DNA from: Nephrocerus scutellatus
Taxonomy: Eukaryota > Arthropoda > Insecta > Diptera > Pipunculidae
DNA: 64,000 nucleotides
Direction of reading: 5' to 3'
Assembly (NCBI GenBank): GCA_947095585.1
Contig: OX352761.1
Coordinates: 95,437,333-95,501,332, forward strand
Within the stretch, counting starts at the first letter, position 1; the number at the start of each line of letters is the position of its first letter. This document shows positions 26,300 through 38,183 of this stretch, piece after piece. The position numbers and the translations under genes are program-made. Under the pieces are notes generated by a model that saw nothing but the letters and a program-made list of their open reading frames with translations, searched no databases and had not been told where the DNA came from.

Positions 26300-27600
26300 T
26301 CATTTATTAATTCATTTTATCATTTGTATGATTAACTTTTTTATTTTTTTATAAAATTTATTTTGTTTTCTAAAAACCAGTGCGCGAGCATTCGTACTTA
26401 CTTGCCAGTGTGGTTATTTCTGAATTACTCTCGAGCTTTTACCACCCTTATATAAAAATTCAATTAATATCCTTATAAAATGAATTACTGTCCTATAGTC
26501 ATTTATGCAGTCCAGAGATTATTAAAAATTATTCTGAATTATTATAACAATATAATTATTTGCATTTCATTTCTTAAATTTTATCATGTCATTGTGTCCT
26601 TCAATCTGTCATCAATTGGACTCTCCATCAGGTGCTGTTACTAGGAACAAATTAAAACTATCACGTGCTATATATAAAAATATATAAGAACGTAATTGCG
26701 AAACAATATTGCAAGGACACTACAGCTCCAATCGAATGAAAATCATCCGCGTTTAGCAGATTGAGATTTAGACGAATGTATTATTTTATCCAGTGGATAC
26801 TGCAATGCACACTCTGGAGTCTGGATCACCATCAATTCCAACCACCACTTGCACGCTAAAACAAATTTTTATAGCGACTCCCAGTTTTAAACATTGCATC
26901 CTGCAGAGATGAGGAAGGAATGCGCTCGTGCTTGTCATCTTCGTTTAATTAAGTTTTTTTTTTTTTATAAAAACATACATATATCGCTGTACTCGTATAT
27001 CTTTTATGTTGTCTGTGTTCAGGGAGATCCGGTTGGGATAAAAAATAAATTAAATCGAATAAAGTGAATAAAATTTGACATGCAAGTTGTTTTTCTTCTT
27101 TCTTTCACTTCAGCTGGAGGGTGTCTTTCCCTTTGGAATGAATTGCATTCTTTTAATTGTCTATCAGCAGGATATATGTATTGGCTTTAATTTTTCGTGT
27201 TTGCTTTTTGCAAACAAAAAAAAAACTCCAATTTCCTGTTTCCTACTTCATTGTTTAACACTCCACAGCAATTGGAACTGTGAATTGACAGACACAGGCT
27301 TGGGAGTTTATTTGTTTTTGAAGGCATTGCAAATTATAATTGAAAAGTGTATTCTGAACCCGGTAAGAGCTCTCGATTCCGTAATTATCACCCGTGGTGG
27401 CATTAAATCAACTACTTATAAGCTAAATGGTTTAGGGCTTAATAGGGCCATTATAAGAGGACAAGCATTTTTTTTTTTCAGATAAGTAAACTTATATTAG
27501 CTCTTTTAGGAAGTATTATGAAAATGTCTGCAAAGATTGCACATCAAGATTTTTAATGTCGAAATTTGGTTACGACTTTTCAAAGAAAATTTTTCATAAA
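26300..27600 (+). other. 3' flank of the aminopeptidase gene with clustered poly(A) signals
   Basis: This is an AT-rich stretch with no recognised gene. Three AATAAA hexamers fall within 30 bp (27044-27049, 27058-27063, 27067-27072), about 760 bp after the stop codon, and could end the transcript. No closer canonical AATAAA was seen. Open frames after 27075 are not recognised and are probably not coding. Confidence 0.35.
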
Positions 27601-27613
27601 AATTTCCTGGACT

Positions 27614-28808
27614 CCCCGGTCCCGATTTCGAGCCGTTGTCATCCAGTTTGGCATTCCTAAACTCTGGGCGTCCTGGTCTACGCCATCCTTCCAGCGTAGG
27701 CTTGGCCGGCCTCGCTGTCGTGTTCCATAAAACCTACCGCAAGATTCTTTTCGATCATGCGAGCTTGATGCCCTGACCACCGGAGCTTACCGAGCTTAAT
27801 TTTCTTCACGATGTCGACATCGCGGTAACGCTCGTGGATCTCATCATTATAGAGTCTCCGGAATCATACCTCCTCACATATGGGGCCAACAATTCTCCGT
27901 AAGACTTTTCTCTCGAACGCGGCTAAGAGGACAGAATGCTTTTTGCTAAGCACCCAAATCTCGGATCCATATGTAAGTACTGGTATGACCATTGTCTTAT
28001 ATACCAGCAGCTTAGATGTTATGGTTAAGTTCCTGGATTTGAAGAGTCTTGACTCTCATTTATGTGCAGCCCCAAATTTCGTGCCGCCTGCTCTATCTGG
28101 ATGAAAGCTTCAAATACAGATCTTCGGTTTCTACCAACGATGTCACTATCGTCTAGGTAAGCCAGTATCTGAATGGACTTATAGAGGACTGTTCCTCTCG
28201 CCGTTACGTCAGAGTCTCGGATCACTTTCTCCAACGCCAGGTTGAAGAGGACGCAGGCCAGTCAATCCCCTTGTCGGAGCCCGTTATAGATGTTGAATGG
28301 GATTGATAGTGATCCGGATATCTTTACTTGGCTTATAACATTGGTCAAGGTCAACCTACATAGTCGTGTCAGTTTATTTGGGTTGCCGAATTCTCTTATG
28401 GGTTTATAAAGTTCTATTCTGGCTATACTATCATTTCATATAAGGGGCTTTAAAGTCACTAAAAATATGGTGTAGTGAGTTTTGAAACTCTAGACATTTT
28501 TCCATCACCTGCATAAGGGTGTACATCTGATCAATTTTTGATTTGGCTGGAATGAAGCCACACTGGTATGGACCAATGATGACTAGCGTATGGTGCTATC
28601 CTGTCTTGAAGGATAGAGGGGAAAATCTTTACCGCGGTAATGTGGGGCCTACTATTTTTATCAGTTTCGCTGGGATCCCATCAGGTACCGGGGCCTTATT
28701 ATGTTTGAGCCGATTTATCGCTCTGCTAACTTCGTCTATGCTTGGTGTGGCGGTAGCATAGTATGGTCTTCAGTCATTGGTGGAGCCTCCAATTCCTCAG
28801 TTAACGGT
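27614..28808 (-). mobile_element. RTE-like LINE, copy C (truncated at both ends)
   Basis: The C-terminal RGRPSLRWKDGVDQDAQSLG is encoded near 27640-27710. LEKVIRDSDVTARGTVLYKS and the segment that normally holds YADD (here AYLDDSDIVGRN) lie within 28234-28025. Upstream RT blocks follow to 28808. The 3' TGA tail is missing. It shares with copy E the indel TCATTTCATATA near 28433, so the two belong to one subfamily. Confidence 0.83.
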
Positions 28809-28937
28809 TAATAATTAACTGGCCATTCAGCCCAATGCTGAGGAACCCAGCAATGTAAGCGGTTATAAACAAGAAGATAGAGCAGCTACTCGCTGAATAG
28901 AGCCTTCTAATAGCACGTATAGGTCTCCGATAGTAGT

Positions 28938-29640
28938 AGTAAGAAAAAACAGGGTACGTGAAGGTTGTGCGAGGATTATCGACAGCTGAACTATCAATCA
29001 AGGAGGCCTACCCTCCTCCGCAGATTGATCACACCCTAGATAAGCTAAAAGGAGCACGGTACATATCAATGATCGACTTGAAACAAGGGTACTGGCAGAT
29101 TCCACTAAAACCGATCAGTCGGCCATATACCGCCTTTACCGTCCCGGGCCGAGGCTAATTTCATTCGGATTGCAATCCGCACCAGCCACGCTTCAACGTT
29201 TGCTCGACCGAATTATAAACAAGACCGCCCTAGCCTATAAAATCAATCCGGAGAAATGTGAATTCAGCCGATCCGAAATGAGATATCTGGGACACATGGT
29301 ATACAAACGTTTCGACTATAGCCGCGCCACCAACAAAGCTGTTGAAAAAAAAATGCATTCCAAGGGCTGAAAGGAAAACTAACCGAAGTCCCGATCCTCG
29401 CATGCCCCGAGTTTTCCAAACCATTTTTGCTTCATACGGATGCCAGCGCCGACGGGCTTGGAGCGGTATTATCTCAGGCAATTGAAAACCAAAAACGGTT
29501 GATTGCATATGTTAGCCGTACACTTACCGATACCGAACGGAATTACTCGGGATATGCTCAAGATCGTCAAGGCGTAGGACGAATTTCTCCAACACAAAAA
29601 TTACAACATAAGAAATATTTCATAATCCACATTTAAATAA
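28938..29640 (+). mobile_element. Gypsy-type LTR retrotransposon: RT and RNase H remnant
   Basis: The + strand reads LSTAELSIKEAYPPPQIDHT, then KLKGARYISMIDLKQGYWQI with RT motif A. After a frameshift comes FGLQSAPATLQRLLDRIINK, then a jump to KINPEKCEFSRSEMRYLGHM, so the catalytic YxDD block has been deleted. LLHTDASADGLGAVLSQAIE and KRLIAYVSRTLTDTERNYSG follow, which is the RNase H start. The frame then decays. The element cannot encode an active polymerase. Confidence 0.88.
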
Positions 29641-30357
29641 AATGCCGTCGGCATTTTTTATACTTTCAAATCCCTCCATCTAGAGCGAAGAACAGAAAAC
29701 GTAATGACTCGAAACTCACCACAGCGACTAAGTCCCGCCCACCACGGCGAAAAACTGCATCATAGAGCAAATAGAGTTCAGCAGGCAAACCTGCACAAAG
29801 ATGACCAACGAACCCACACAGCTGGAGAATGTCGATCGCTCTCCCCTCCTAACGAATACTGTAGGGATTAACCCTACGCAACAAAAACAAGTACAAATCT
29901 GCAAAACAACAACAAGAACGCAAGAGGCTCGGCAACATATGAGCATACAAATAATACACAATAAGTGAAAACCAACAAACAACAACTAAATTAAGAGGCC
30001 CGACAGAACAGGAGTGCACAATCAATGCAAATCGACAAAACACCAACACAACTAGGGATTCGTCGATGCATGAGCACCCACATAGTATAGAACTAATGCA
30101 GATCAGTTAGCAACAACAAAAAACAAATGCTCACGCACCAACAACAATACAGGAGTAGAAAAAATCACATGCAAAGACAAAATACCGTATAACAATAACG
30201 GATACAACGGCATTCTGGACAAATCGTGGGCAAAGCAAGCTTAGGGTTCTCACGATTCCTACAATTTCCGAACCGATTCAAATCATATAAAAGGAAGCAG
30301 AAACCATGCAAGCAGTCTCTTCCTTTTTGGACTACAGACCGACAAAGACTAACTCCT
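29641..30357 (+). other. A-rich non-coding segment with TATA-like promoter motif before the 62-bp array
   Basis: It starts with a 9-bp hairpin, AAAATGCCG T CGGCATTTT (about 29639-29657), then CAACAA-rich text. CATATAAAAGGAAGCAG lies near 30283-30300, about 60-70 bp before the tandem array. This could be the promoter part of a retroelement LTR or leader. No paired LTR was identified. Confidence 0.35.
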
Positions 30358-32609
30358 CGGAAACGTGATCTGCGAAGTATCCTTTTCACTGGTTCAGGCA
30401 CTTGGACACACAGACTCCTCTGAAACGTGATCTGCGAAGTATCCTCTTCACTGGTTCAGGCACTTGGACACACAGACTCCTCTGAAACGTGATCTGCGAA
30501 GTATCCTCTTCACTAGTTCAGACACTTGGACATACAGACTCCTCTGAACGGGATATAGCGAAGTATCCTCTTCACTGGTTCAGACACTTGGACACACAGA
30601 CTCCTCTGAAACGTGATCTGCGAAGTATCCTCTTCACTGGTTCAGGCACTTGGACACATAGACTCCTCTGAAACGTGATCTGCGAAGTATCCTCTTCACT
30701 AGTTCAGACACTTGGACGTACAGACTCCTCTGAACGGGATATAGCGAAGTATCCTCTTCACTGGTTCAGACACTTGGACACACAGACTCCTCTGAAACGT
30801 GATCTGCGAAGTATCCTCTTCACTGGTTCAGGCACTTGGACACACAGACTCCTCTGAAACGTGATCTCCGAAGTATCCTCTTCACTAGTTCAGACACTTG
30901 GACATACAGACTCCTCTGAACGGGATATAGCGAAGTATCCTCTTCACTGGTTCAGACACTTGGACACACAGACTCCTCTGAAACGTGATCTGCGAAGTAT
31001 CCTTTTCACTGGTTCAGGCACTTGGACACACAGACTCCTCTGAAACGTGATCTGCGAAGTATCCTCTTCACTGGTTCAGGCACTTGGACACACAGACTCC
31101 TCTGAAACGTGATCTGCGAAGTATCCTCTTCACTGGTTCAGGCACTTGGACACATAGACTCCTCTGAAACGTGATCTGCGAAGTATCCTCTTCACTAGTT
31201 CAGACACTTGGACGTACAGACTCCTCTGAACGGGATATAGCGAAGTATCCTCTTCACTGGTTCAGACACTTGGACACACAGACTCCTCTGAAACGTGATC
31301 TGCGAAGTATCCTCTTCACTGGTTCAGGCACTTGGACACACAGACTCCTCTGAAACGTGATCTGCGAAGTATCCTCTTCACTAGTTCAGACACTTGGACA
31401 TACAGACTCCTCTGAACGGGATATAGCGAAGTATCCTCTTCACTGGTTCAGACACTTGGACACACAGACTCCTCTGAAACGTGATCTGCGAAGTATCCTT
31501 TTCACTGGTTCAGGCACTTGGACACACAGACTCCTCTGAAACGTGATCTGCGAAGTATCCTTTTCACTGGTTCAGGCACTTGGACACACAGACTCCTCTG
31601 AAACGTGATCTGCGAAGTATCCTCTTCACTGGTTCAGGCACTTGGACACACAGACTCCTCTGAAACGTGATCTGCGAAGTATCCTCTTCACTGGTTCAGG
31701 CACTTGGACACATAGACTCCTCTGAAACGTGATCTGCGAAGTATCCTCTTCACTAGTTCAGACACTTGGACGTACAGACTCCTCTGAACGGGATATAGCG
31801 AAGTATCCTCTTCACTGGTTCAGACACTTGGACACACAGACTCCTCTGAAACGTGATCTGCGAAGTATCCTCTTCACTGGTTCAGGCACTTGGACACACA
31901 GACTCCTCTGAAACGTGATCTGCGAAGTATCCTCTTCACTAGTTCAGACACTTGGACATACAGACTCCTCTGAACGGGATATAGCGAAGTATCCTCTTCA
32001 CTGGTTCAGACACTTGGACACACAGACTCCTCTGAAACGTGATCTGCGAAGTATCCTTTTCACTGGTTCAGGCACTTGGACACACAGACTCCTCTGAAAC
32101 GTGATCTGCGAAGTATCCTCTTCACTGGTTCAGGCACTTGGACACACAGACTCCTCTGAAACGTGATCTGCGAAGTATCCTCTTCACTAGTTCAGACACT
32201 TGGACATACAGACTCCTCTGAACGGGATATAGCGAAGTATCCTCTTCACTGGTTCAGACACTTGGACACACAGACTCCTCTGAAACGTGATCTGCGAAGT
32301 ATCCTCTTCACTGGTTCAGGCACTTGGACACATAGACTCCTCTGAAACGTGATCTGCGAAGTATCCTCTTCACTAGTTCAGACACTTGGACGTACAGACT
32401 CCTCTGAACGGGATATAGCGAAGTATCCTCTTCACTGGTTCAGACACTTGGACACACAGACTCCTCTGAAACGTGATCTGCGAAGTATCCTCTTCACTGG
32501 TTCAGGCACTTGGACACACAGACTCCTCTGAAACGTGATCTGCGAAGTATCCTCTTCACTAGTTCAGACACTTGGACGTACAGACTCCTCTGAACGGGAT
32601 ATAGCGAAG
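30358..32609 (+). repeat. 62-bp tandem array, about 36 copies, with higher-order repeats
   Basis: The unit runs from CGAAGTATCC through TTCACTGGTTCAG, CACTTGGACACACAG and ACTCCTCTGAA. Every unit I checked is exactly 62 bp. Three main variants recur: a GGTTCAGGCACTTGG type, an AGTTCAGACACTTGGACATA/GTA type, and a GAACGGGATATAGCGAAG type. A triplet (186 bp) is the basic higher-order unit. The marker GGACGTAC recurs at exact multiples of 62 (496, 558, 620, 186 bp). The 60-codon frames seen here are a by-product of the period. Confidence 0.95.
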
Positions 32610-32879
32610 TACCTTTTTTTTATAACACCAAGAATACACAATTTATCAACTTAAACATAAGTCATATTTAAGCTAATCTTAACATAAACATCTTAATTTT
32701 AAAGAAAAGAATAAAGAGCTAATAAATCCCTGAAACAAATAAATTTTATTGTAACGCCATTTACCCCGGCTGGTAAAAACCTCGTTACAACTGGTAAAAA
32801 TAAAAACCAGAAGAAAATACCGAATATCAGATCACCGGTGACACTCTCTGCCGGTATATTTACAATCCAACCATGCATC

Positions 32880-33540
32880 ATCCGCATGGATAGTCTGTGT
32901 GCCAAAACCACTACGCCAACAGATGCTACCTGAGAATCATGCCGATATAACCGCCGGTCACGTGGGGATCGCAAAAACCATCGCCCGAATTGCCCAAACA
33001 TACTACTGGCCCGAGTTATTTCGAGATGTCGTCCGCTTAATCAAAGACGTCACACTTGTATACAATACAAGGTTCACGCCACCAAACCAGCCGGACAGAT
33101 GCACATGACCACCGCAAATCACCCCTGGGAAGTGGTCAGCTCTGACTTTATCGGACCACTGCCGTGGTCAACCAAGGAAAACATAATGACCCTAGTGTTC
33201 TATGATAAATTCACGAATGGACGAATGGAATGGATTTTATGGCACTGCGAGACGCGACGACACCCGCACTAATCAAAGGATTCCGTGAGAGGATGGTAAG
33301 CTGCTATGGATGTCTCAGAAACCTTATCACCAACAATGGGACGTAGTACCGCAGCAGGCTGTTTCAAAAGCTACTGGCCGAGATACAGATAGAACAAATT
33401 AATGTTGGCTATCAACACCAGCCGCCATGAAACCACTGCATACTCCACTGCGTATCTCAACTATGGCAGAGAGCTCTGCCTACCAACCCCAAAGTACCTA
33501 TCTTTGAATACCGAACCAAACCGACAAGACCGAGATAATA
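32880..33540 (+). mobile_element. Gypsy-type integrase remnant
   Basis: ENHADITAGHVGIAKTIARI and AQTYYWPELFRDVVRLIKDV correspond to the N-terminal zinc-binding part, but the Cys pair is lost (VTLVYNT instead of CxxC). ANHPWEVVSSDFIGPLPW holds the first core Asp. LITNNGT near 33325-33350 has Asn in place of the second catalytic Asp. The integrase is therefore dead. It continues the Gypsy element whose RT lies upstream of the 62-bp array. Confidence 0.85.
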
Positions 33541-33694
33541 GAAAATAATAATAGGCGTTACTATCAATAGAGATAATTTCCTTTAAGATAAATAAGTCAC
33601 CGCATTATTTTAATTACGTTTATCACTTAGATAAAAAAAACGACAACCAGACCGACACAAAATCCCTCATTTCTTTTTTTAACACCCCACTCGA

Positions 33695-34227
33695 AGTAGG
33701 AGGGGAATGTAACGAAGTGTTTTGGTAAACTTTTTTAAGGGTAAATGCATAAAAATGGTAAAATAAAACCAACGATTCAGAGCACTGATTGATATAGAGC
33801 ACAATGGTTGCATGCATAAGAACACCGACTACAGTCGGAACATCCATCCGAGGGTGGGTTCAAATCATCCACTAGAGAATTTGTTTTTGGCAATAAAACA
33901 CCATTCGACGTGCAGTAGAAATAGGAATTACAATTGTTTGGAACTGAACAGCAACAACGATGGTGGAAAATATAATTTTTCCAAAATGCCACAAATGTAA
34001 TTCCCAAACAGGTTCTTCCGGCAGACACTAATAATGCTCGACAAATAAGCTCGGCTACAGTAGTCAATACACTAAGGACGACACTACTCTACTCTACTCC
34101 GCACCTGATAACCCGACCTATCGACAGACCGACCGACCTTTACTTAGCGTAATATTCTCATTATATAATTATTATTATTATCAATAAAAATTAAAAAAAA
34201 AAAAACTCATCTTATTAATTTGTAACA
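33695..34227 (+). mobile_element. Polypurine tract and probable 3' LTR of the Gypsy element
   Basis: AGTAGGAGGGGAA (33695-33707) is a purine tract directly before TGTAACGAAG (33708), the expected start of a 3' LTR. The segment ends ...TTTGTAACA at 34227, after an AATAAA at 34183-34188, giving about 520 bp. No intact 5' LTR was found for comparison, so the boundaries rest on TG/CA ends and the tract. Confidence 0.6.
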
Positions 34228-34423
34228 CCACCGCGAAACGAACCCTGGGTCCGACGAGCGTCACCAAGTCAGAATTTAACGTGCTTAACATACGAAGATG
34301 TTTGACTTCCACATGAGAAGTGGAGGGACGTTCCTCAAACTTATATGATAAGCTGAGATTGCTGTCGTCAGCGAAAGAGTGAATTGGATTATAAGTCACA
34401 GATAAGAGATCATCAATAAAAAA
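34228..34423 (-). mobile_element. CR1/Jockey-like LINE, RT piece downstream of an insertion
   Basis: The - strand reads IDDLLSVTYNPIHSFADDSN then LSLSYKFEERPSTSHVEVKH, the RT motif C (FADD) block. It continues the RT that breaks off at SVLSPTLFLIF near 35490; about 1.07 kb of ACATGTG repeat separates the two halves. At its other end the LINE stops at the presumed Gypsy LTR end. Confidence 0.82.
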
Positions 34424-35489
34424 ACAACCCATAAAAATTTTTCATCTAAATTCTCTAATCGCAGAAATTGATATGGGATCATCGAAAGAGACATTTGACA
34501 TCAGATGTTAAAATTGAAAATGCTCAGATCATTTTATTCTGAGCACTTAGAGCACGCTCATACTCTGAGCAAATAAGAAACACGAGCATTTTTCTTGAGA
34601 ACTCTTTGACTGCTCTGAACTAATTTATGAAATCGCGAAATGACAGAATATTGCGAAAACTTGTTGTTCTATCTGTAAGTTGAAATCGACAACAAAAAAA
34701 CGACATCAATAAAAATACAATTCAGTAAATAAGTAAGTCTGTTGAGTTAAGCATAAAACATTTATGTCTCGTTTCATTTTCTGGATTCATTTGTGCGTGA
34801 GCTAAGATTTCTCTCTCTCTCAACCACCAAAACCATGCAGCGTAGCCGACTGCGCAGCACACACCGCACACAGTCCATAAAGTGCGGCGAATATCTGATG
34901 CCAGATATTTAATAAAAATTTATAAGGGCCTTGCGGCCGAACCCGGGGCCCGATCACTACCAAATTTTAGAAAAAGTATTTTTTATTGGGTATACACAAG
35001 TGTGTAAAATTTGAAAAAAATCGGGTAATTTTTATTTTAAATTGGTGTGGGAGCCCCACGAACCCGGGGCCCGATAACTTCCAAATTTTAATTGAAAGTA
35101 TTGTCACTGTAAATACACATGTGTACAAAATTTCAGCAAAATCGGGCTTTAGGAAGTGCGTTAAAAATTGATAATTAAAAAAAAAATTGTATGGGAGTCC
35201 CCCGACCCCGGGGCCCGATCGCTTCGTTTTGTCCATCGGAGATACACATGCGTATAAAATTTGAAGAAAATCGGGTAAATTTTGTAAAATATTTGTATGG
35301 GAGCCCCCCGACCCCGTGGCCCGAGGGGCGTCAACATTTAATAGAAAGTGTTGTCTCCGAAAATACACATTTCAATAAAATCGAGCCATGCGAAGTGGGT
35401 TAAATATTGATCGCAAGATTCCACGACGACCGACAGAATTCCGACAGACGTCCGACATCCGTGACACGGGCAAGTGAAGTTAATATAGA
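34424..35489 (+). repeat. ACATGTG repeat inserted into a LINE RT frame
   Basis: It starts AACAACCCATAAAAATTTTT then TAAATTCTCTAATCG, and ends GTTAATATAGAGAACTT. It contains GATACACATGCGTATAAAAT, AAAATCGGGTAAATTTTG, ATGGGAGCCCCCCGACC and a GACCGACAG tract. LINE codons resume on both sides (SPTLFLIF / IDDLLS), with AAAAA at both edges. This gives the cleanest ends of this family in the window. Confidence 0.8.
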
Positions 35490-36715
35490 GAACTTAAAAA
35501 TGAGAAATAGTGTTGGGGATAGAACAGAGCCATGGGGAACGCCAGCATTTATTTGGTGTATTTCAGACTTGAAACCGTCCAAAACAACTTGAATTGAGCG
35601 GTCCAAAAGATAGCTTCTAATCCAATGAAGCAGTTTTTCATCGACTTTTGCTTGATGCCAAACTCTGTCAAATGCTTTGGAAATATCGAGTACAATAGCT
35701 TTGCTTTCACCAAATTGATACAAAGACCGGTTCCACTGTACGGTGAGATATACCATGAAATCACCAGTGGAACGATGCCCACGAAATCCGTTCTGCCGGT
35801 CACTAAGAATTTCATTGGTTTCAAAAGCTGAAAATTGATCAGCGTTTCCATGACCTTGGCAAGAATGTAAGTGCTATGGGTCGGTACGAAGAAGGAGACG
35901 ACGGCTCGCCTTTTTGGGGTATGTTTTCCAATTTCTCGGGAAGAGTCCAGAAGAATAGGATAGATGGAAAAGCTTACGCAATGGTAATGCGTGGCTTATT
36001 AACGAGAAATTAGCTGATACAACACAATGGTCCGACGAGCCTAGAGGCGATAATACATTGACGGAGTAATTATCAGGACGAGAGGTAAGGAACAAGTCAA
36101 GGGTGCTTGCGGAATGATTTGCAATGTCAGGTATTCTTATAGGCTCATTTACAAGCTGAGTAAGGTGATTAAACTCAGCGAATTACTCAACATCCCTTCC
36201 TACGGGTGTTGTCTGGCCAAAATCACGAAGTCACCCAGAGTTGTGTATATTGAAATCGCCCGCAATAATGATTTCAGTGTTATCATCATTTGTGACAATT
36301 CTTGCCATTGAATCAGACAGTGCATCAAACTTGTGAAGAGTTTGAAACTCTGTCTAAGATGGGGCTTCTATAAAGAAAGCAGTGGATGTTGCGCCCTTGT
36401 ACCATTACTCTCAGCCATATGAAATTAAATTCCGCATTGGAACATTGCCTTGATTGAGGCAAAAGTTTAAACGCAACATCGCTACGGACATAAATTGCGA
36501 GCCCACGTCGGGGAAATATAATGGCACTAAGCTATACTCAGGCAGATTCAGATCAGAATTCTCAAATACTTGAGTTTCGCTCAGTGCCAGAATTGCTGGA
36601 CTTTGGACATGTACATATGAAAACAAAGCGAAAAAATTCGTTCTCAGCCCACGTATGTAGCTAAGATCCACTCTGAAACTACACATAACTTTTAACCGAA
36701 TTGAGAAGAATATGT
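35490..36715 (-). mobile_element. CR1/Jockey-like LINE: endonuclease and RT, decayed
   Basis: Minus-strand pieces in order are SYIRGLRTNFFALFSYVHVQ and SPAILALSETQVFENSDLNL (endonuclease N-terminus, 36686-36411), NVLSPLGSSDHCVVSANFSL (endonuclease C-terminus, near 36050), and AIVLDISKAFDRVWHQAKVD with NAGVPHGSVLSPTLFLIF (RT motifs A and B, 35756-35490). Deletions and frameshifts separate them. It is the same family as the intact frame at 63224-64000. Confidence 0.85.
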
Positions 36716-37054
36716 CTCAAAATGGATTATTAACACAATTTGTCGCCAGTGTTATGCCTTCACGACAAAATGAGTTAATTCACCAGAAAAACAAACCCTC
36801 ACAATCCCTTATTCTAATTGTTAAAGAATTAGATCATAAACAAACGGCCGAATGCATAACATACGACAGCTATGTCTCACTAAGTTCTTTAGCTGCGCTG
36901 TTGAGAATGGGGTAGGCGGACACACACACTGCACTTTGCACTTGATGAACAGCCGATCAACGCGAACCGTTTGCTAGCATTTATTGTAATTGTTTTGTTT
37001 TTTTTTGTGCGCAAACACACAACACGACACATTTTGGTTTTTTTCGCGTGTGCT
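36716..37054. other. No recognised feature
   Basis: A short open frame on the + strand (36712-36915) is not recognised. It may be the 5' leader of the antisense LINE. Confidence 0.4.
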
Positions 37055-37570
37055 GTAGTCCAGACGTTGACTATGACCAATATTACAAGCCAAGAAAAAA
37101 TTATGCGGATCACTATCAAGTCTATCAAGCCTATCTACAACGGGCTCCGACAAGAGGATGGACTGGCCTGTGTCCTCTTCAACCTGTCGTTGGAGAAAGT
37201 GATCAGAGAGAGAGAGAGAGAGGAACAATCCTCTATAAGTACATTCAGATACTGGCTTACGCAGATGACATCGACATCGTTGGTAGAAACCAAAGAGCTG
37301 TACAGCAAGCTTTCATTTAGATCGAGTGGGCAATGGTCAATGGTCCTTCAATTAAAACAGTGGAGCGCGAATTTGAAGTAGTGCAGCAGCCAATAACAGC
37401 ATGGACCCAGTAACACATGCACGGCTGTTCAAAGCCAGAACAGCCTACTTTAGACTGGTAAGACTCTTCAAATTCACGAATTTAACCATAACCTCCAAGC
37501 TGCTTGTGCATAAGACAATGGTCATGTTTATATTTTATGTACTTCTCGAGCTGCCTGACGGCTCCCTACC
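37055..37570 (+). mobile_element. RTE-like LINE, copy G (only + strand copy)
   Basis: The + strand reads MTNITSQEKIMRIT then YNGLRQEDGLACVLFNLSLE and, after a frameshift, IQILAYADDIDIVGRNQRAV, so the RT motif YADD is preserved. It ends with FKARTAYFRLVRLFKFTNLT and KLLVHKTMVM. A GA microsatellite (37206-37222) interrupts the frame. Both ends are truncated. Confidence 0.82.
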
Positions 37571-38183
37571 ACATCGGCCGTTCTTCGCGTCGATGCAACC
37601 AGCAGCCTGAAAAACCCCGGTACTCATTACCGGTGTACGAGTCGGTAGAGACCTCTACCTTCGTTTAGCGCAAACAGTGATAAAAAAGTTAAAATAATTT
37701 AATATTCATCGGCCGGCTAAGCTACACACAATGACTAATTGTCAGTTATGAGAAACCATAGTTCAACTGACTTTTATCTATTTCCAGTGTTTATACATTT
37801 CTTATCACCGATCGGCCAAAGCAATAAAAAAACATACACTTTTAAAATTGAGCTCATTTATTGGAATTATCTCAAAGTTCTCAGAAATCGCCTAATCGAC
37901 TCATGTCTCACTTACGTGTATAAAAATAATTACGTGGTACGGAGATGGTTAAACTGTAAATAATGTAATTACTATTTTTTTTTTTTTCAACTTTAACTCC
38001 AAACTCACAATTTAAATTTCTCTTCCATTTGTGTGCAAAAATTTAACACACATAACACGATTGGTCGCCGAGAAGCTAGGTCCTGGACCACACCCTCATC
38101 CCACGCGTTCGATGGTCTGTTTCAACATCTTACACATCGTATTAACGTTGTTAATAGCGATACTCTCAAGCCCATCTTCTGAC
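37571..38183. other. Mostly unrecognised, with a SINE scrap
   Basis: Around 38020-38125 there is SINE-like text (TTTGTGTGCAAAAATTTAAC, TTGGTCGCCGAGAAGCTAGG, GATGGTCTGTTTC) resembling the 3' part of the SINEs at 7437 and 52226. The rest shows nothing recognisable. Confidence 0.5.

Noticed and set aside
30489..32531. Nine or more repeated 60-codon open frames (MICEVSSSLVQTLG...)
   Set aside because: They follow from the 62-bp tandem unit: three units make 186 bp, with one start and stop per triplet. There is no sign of selection on the protein.
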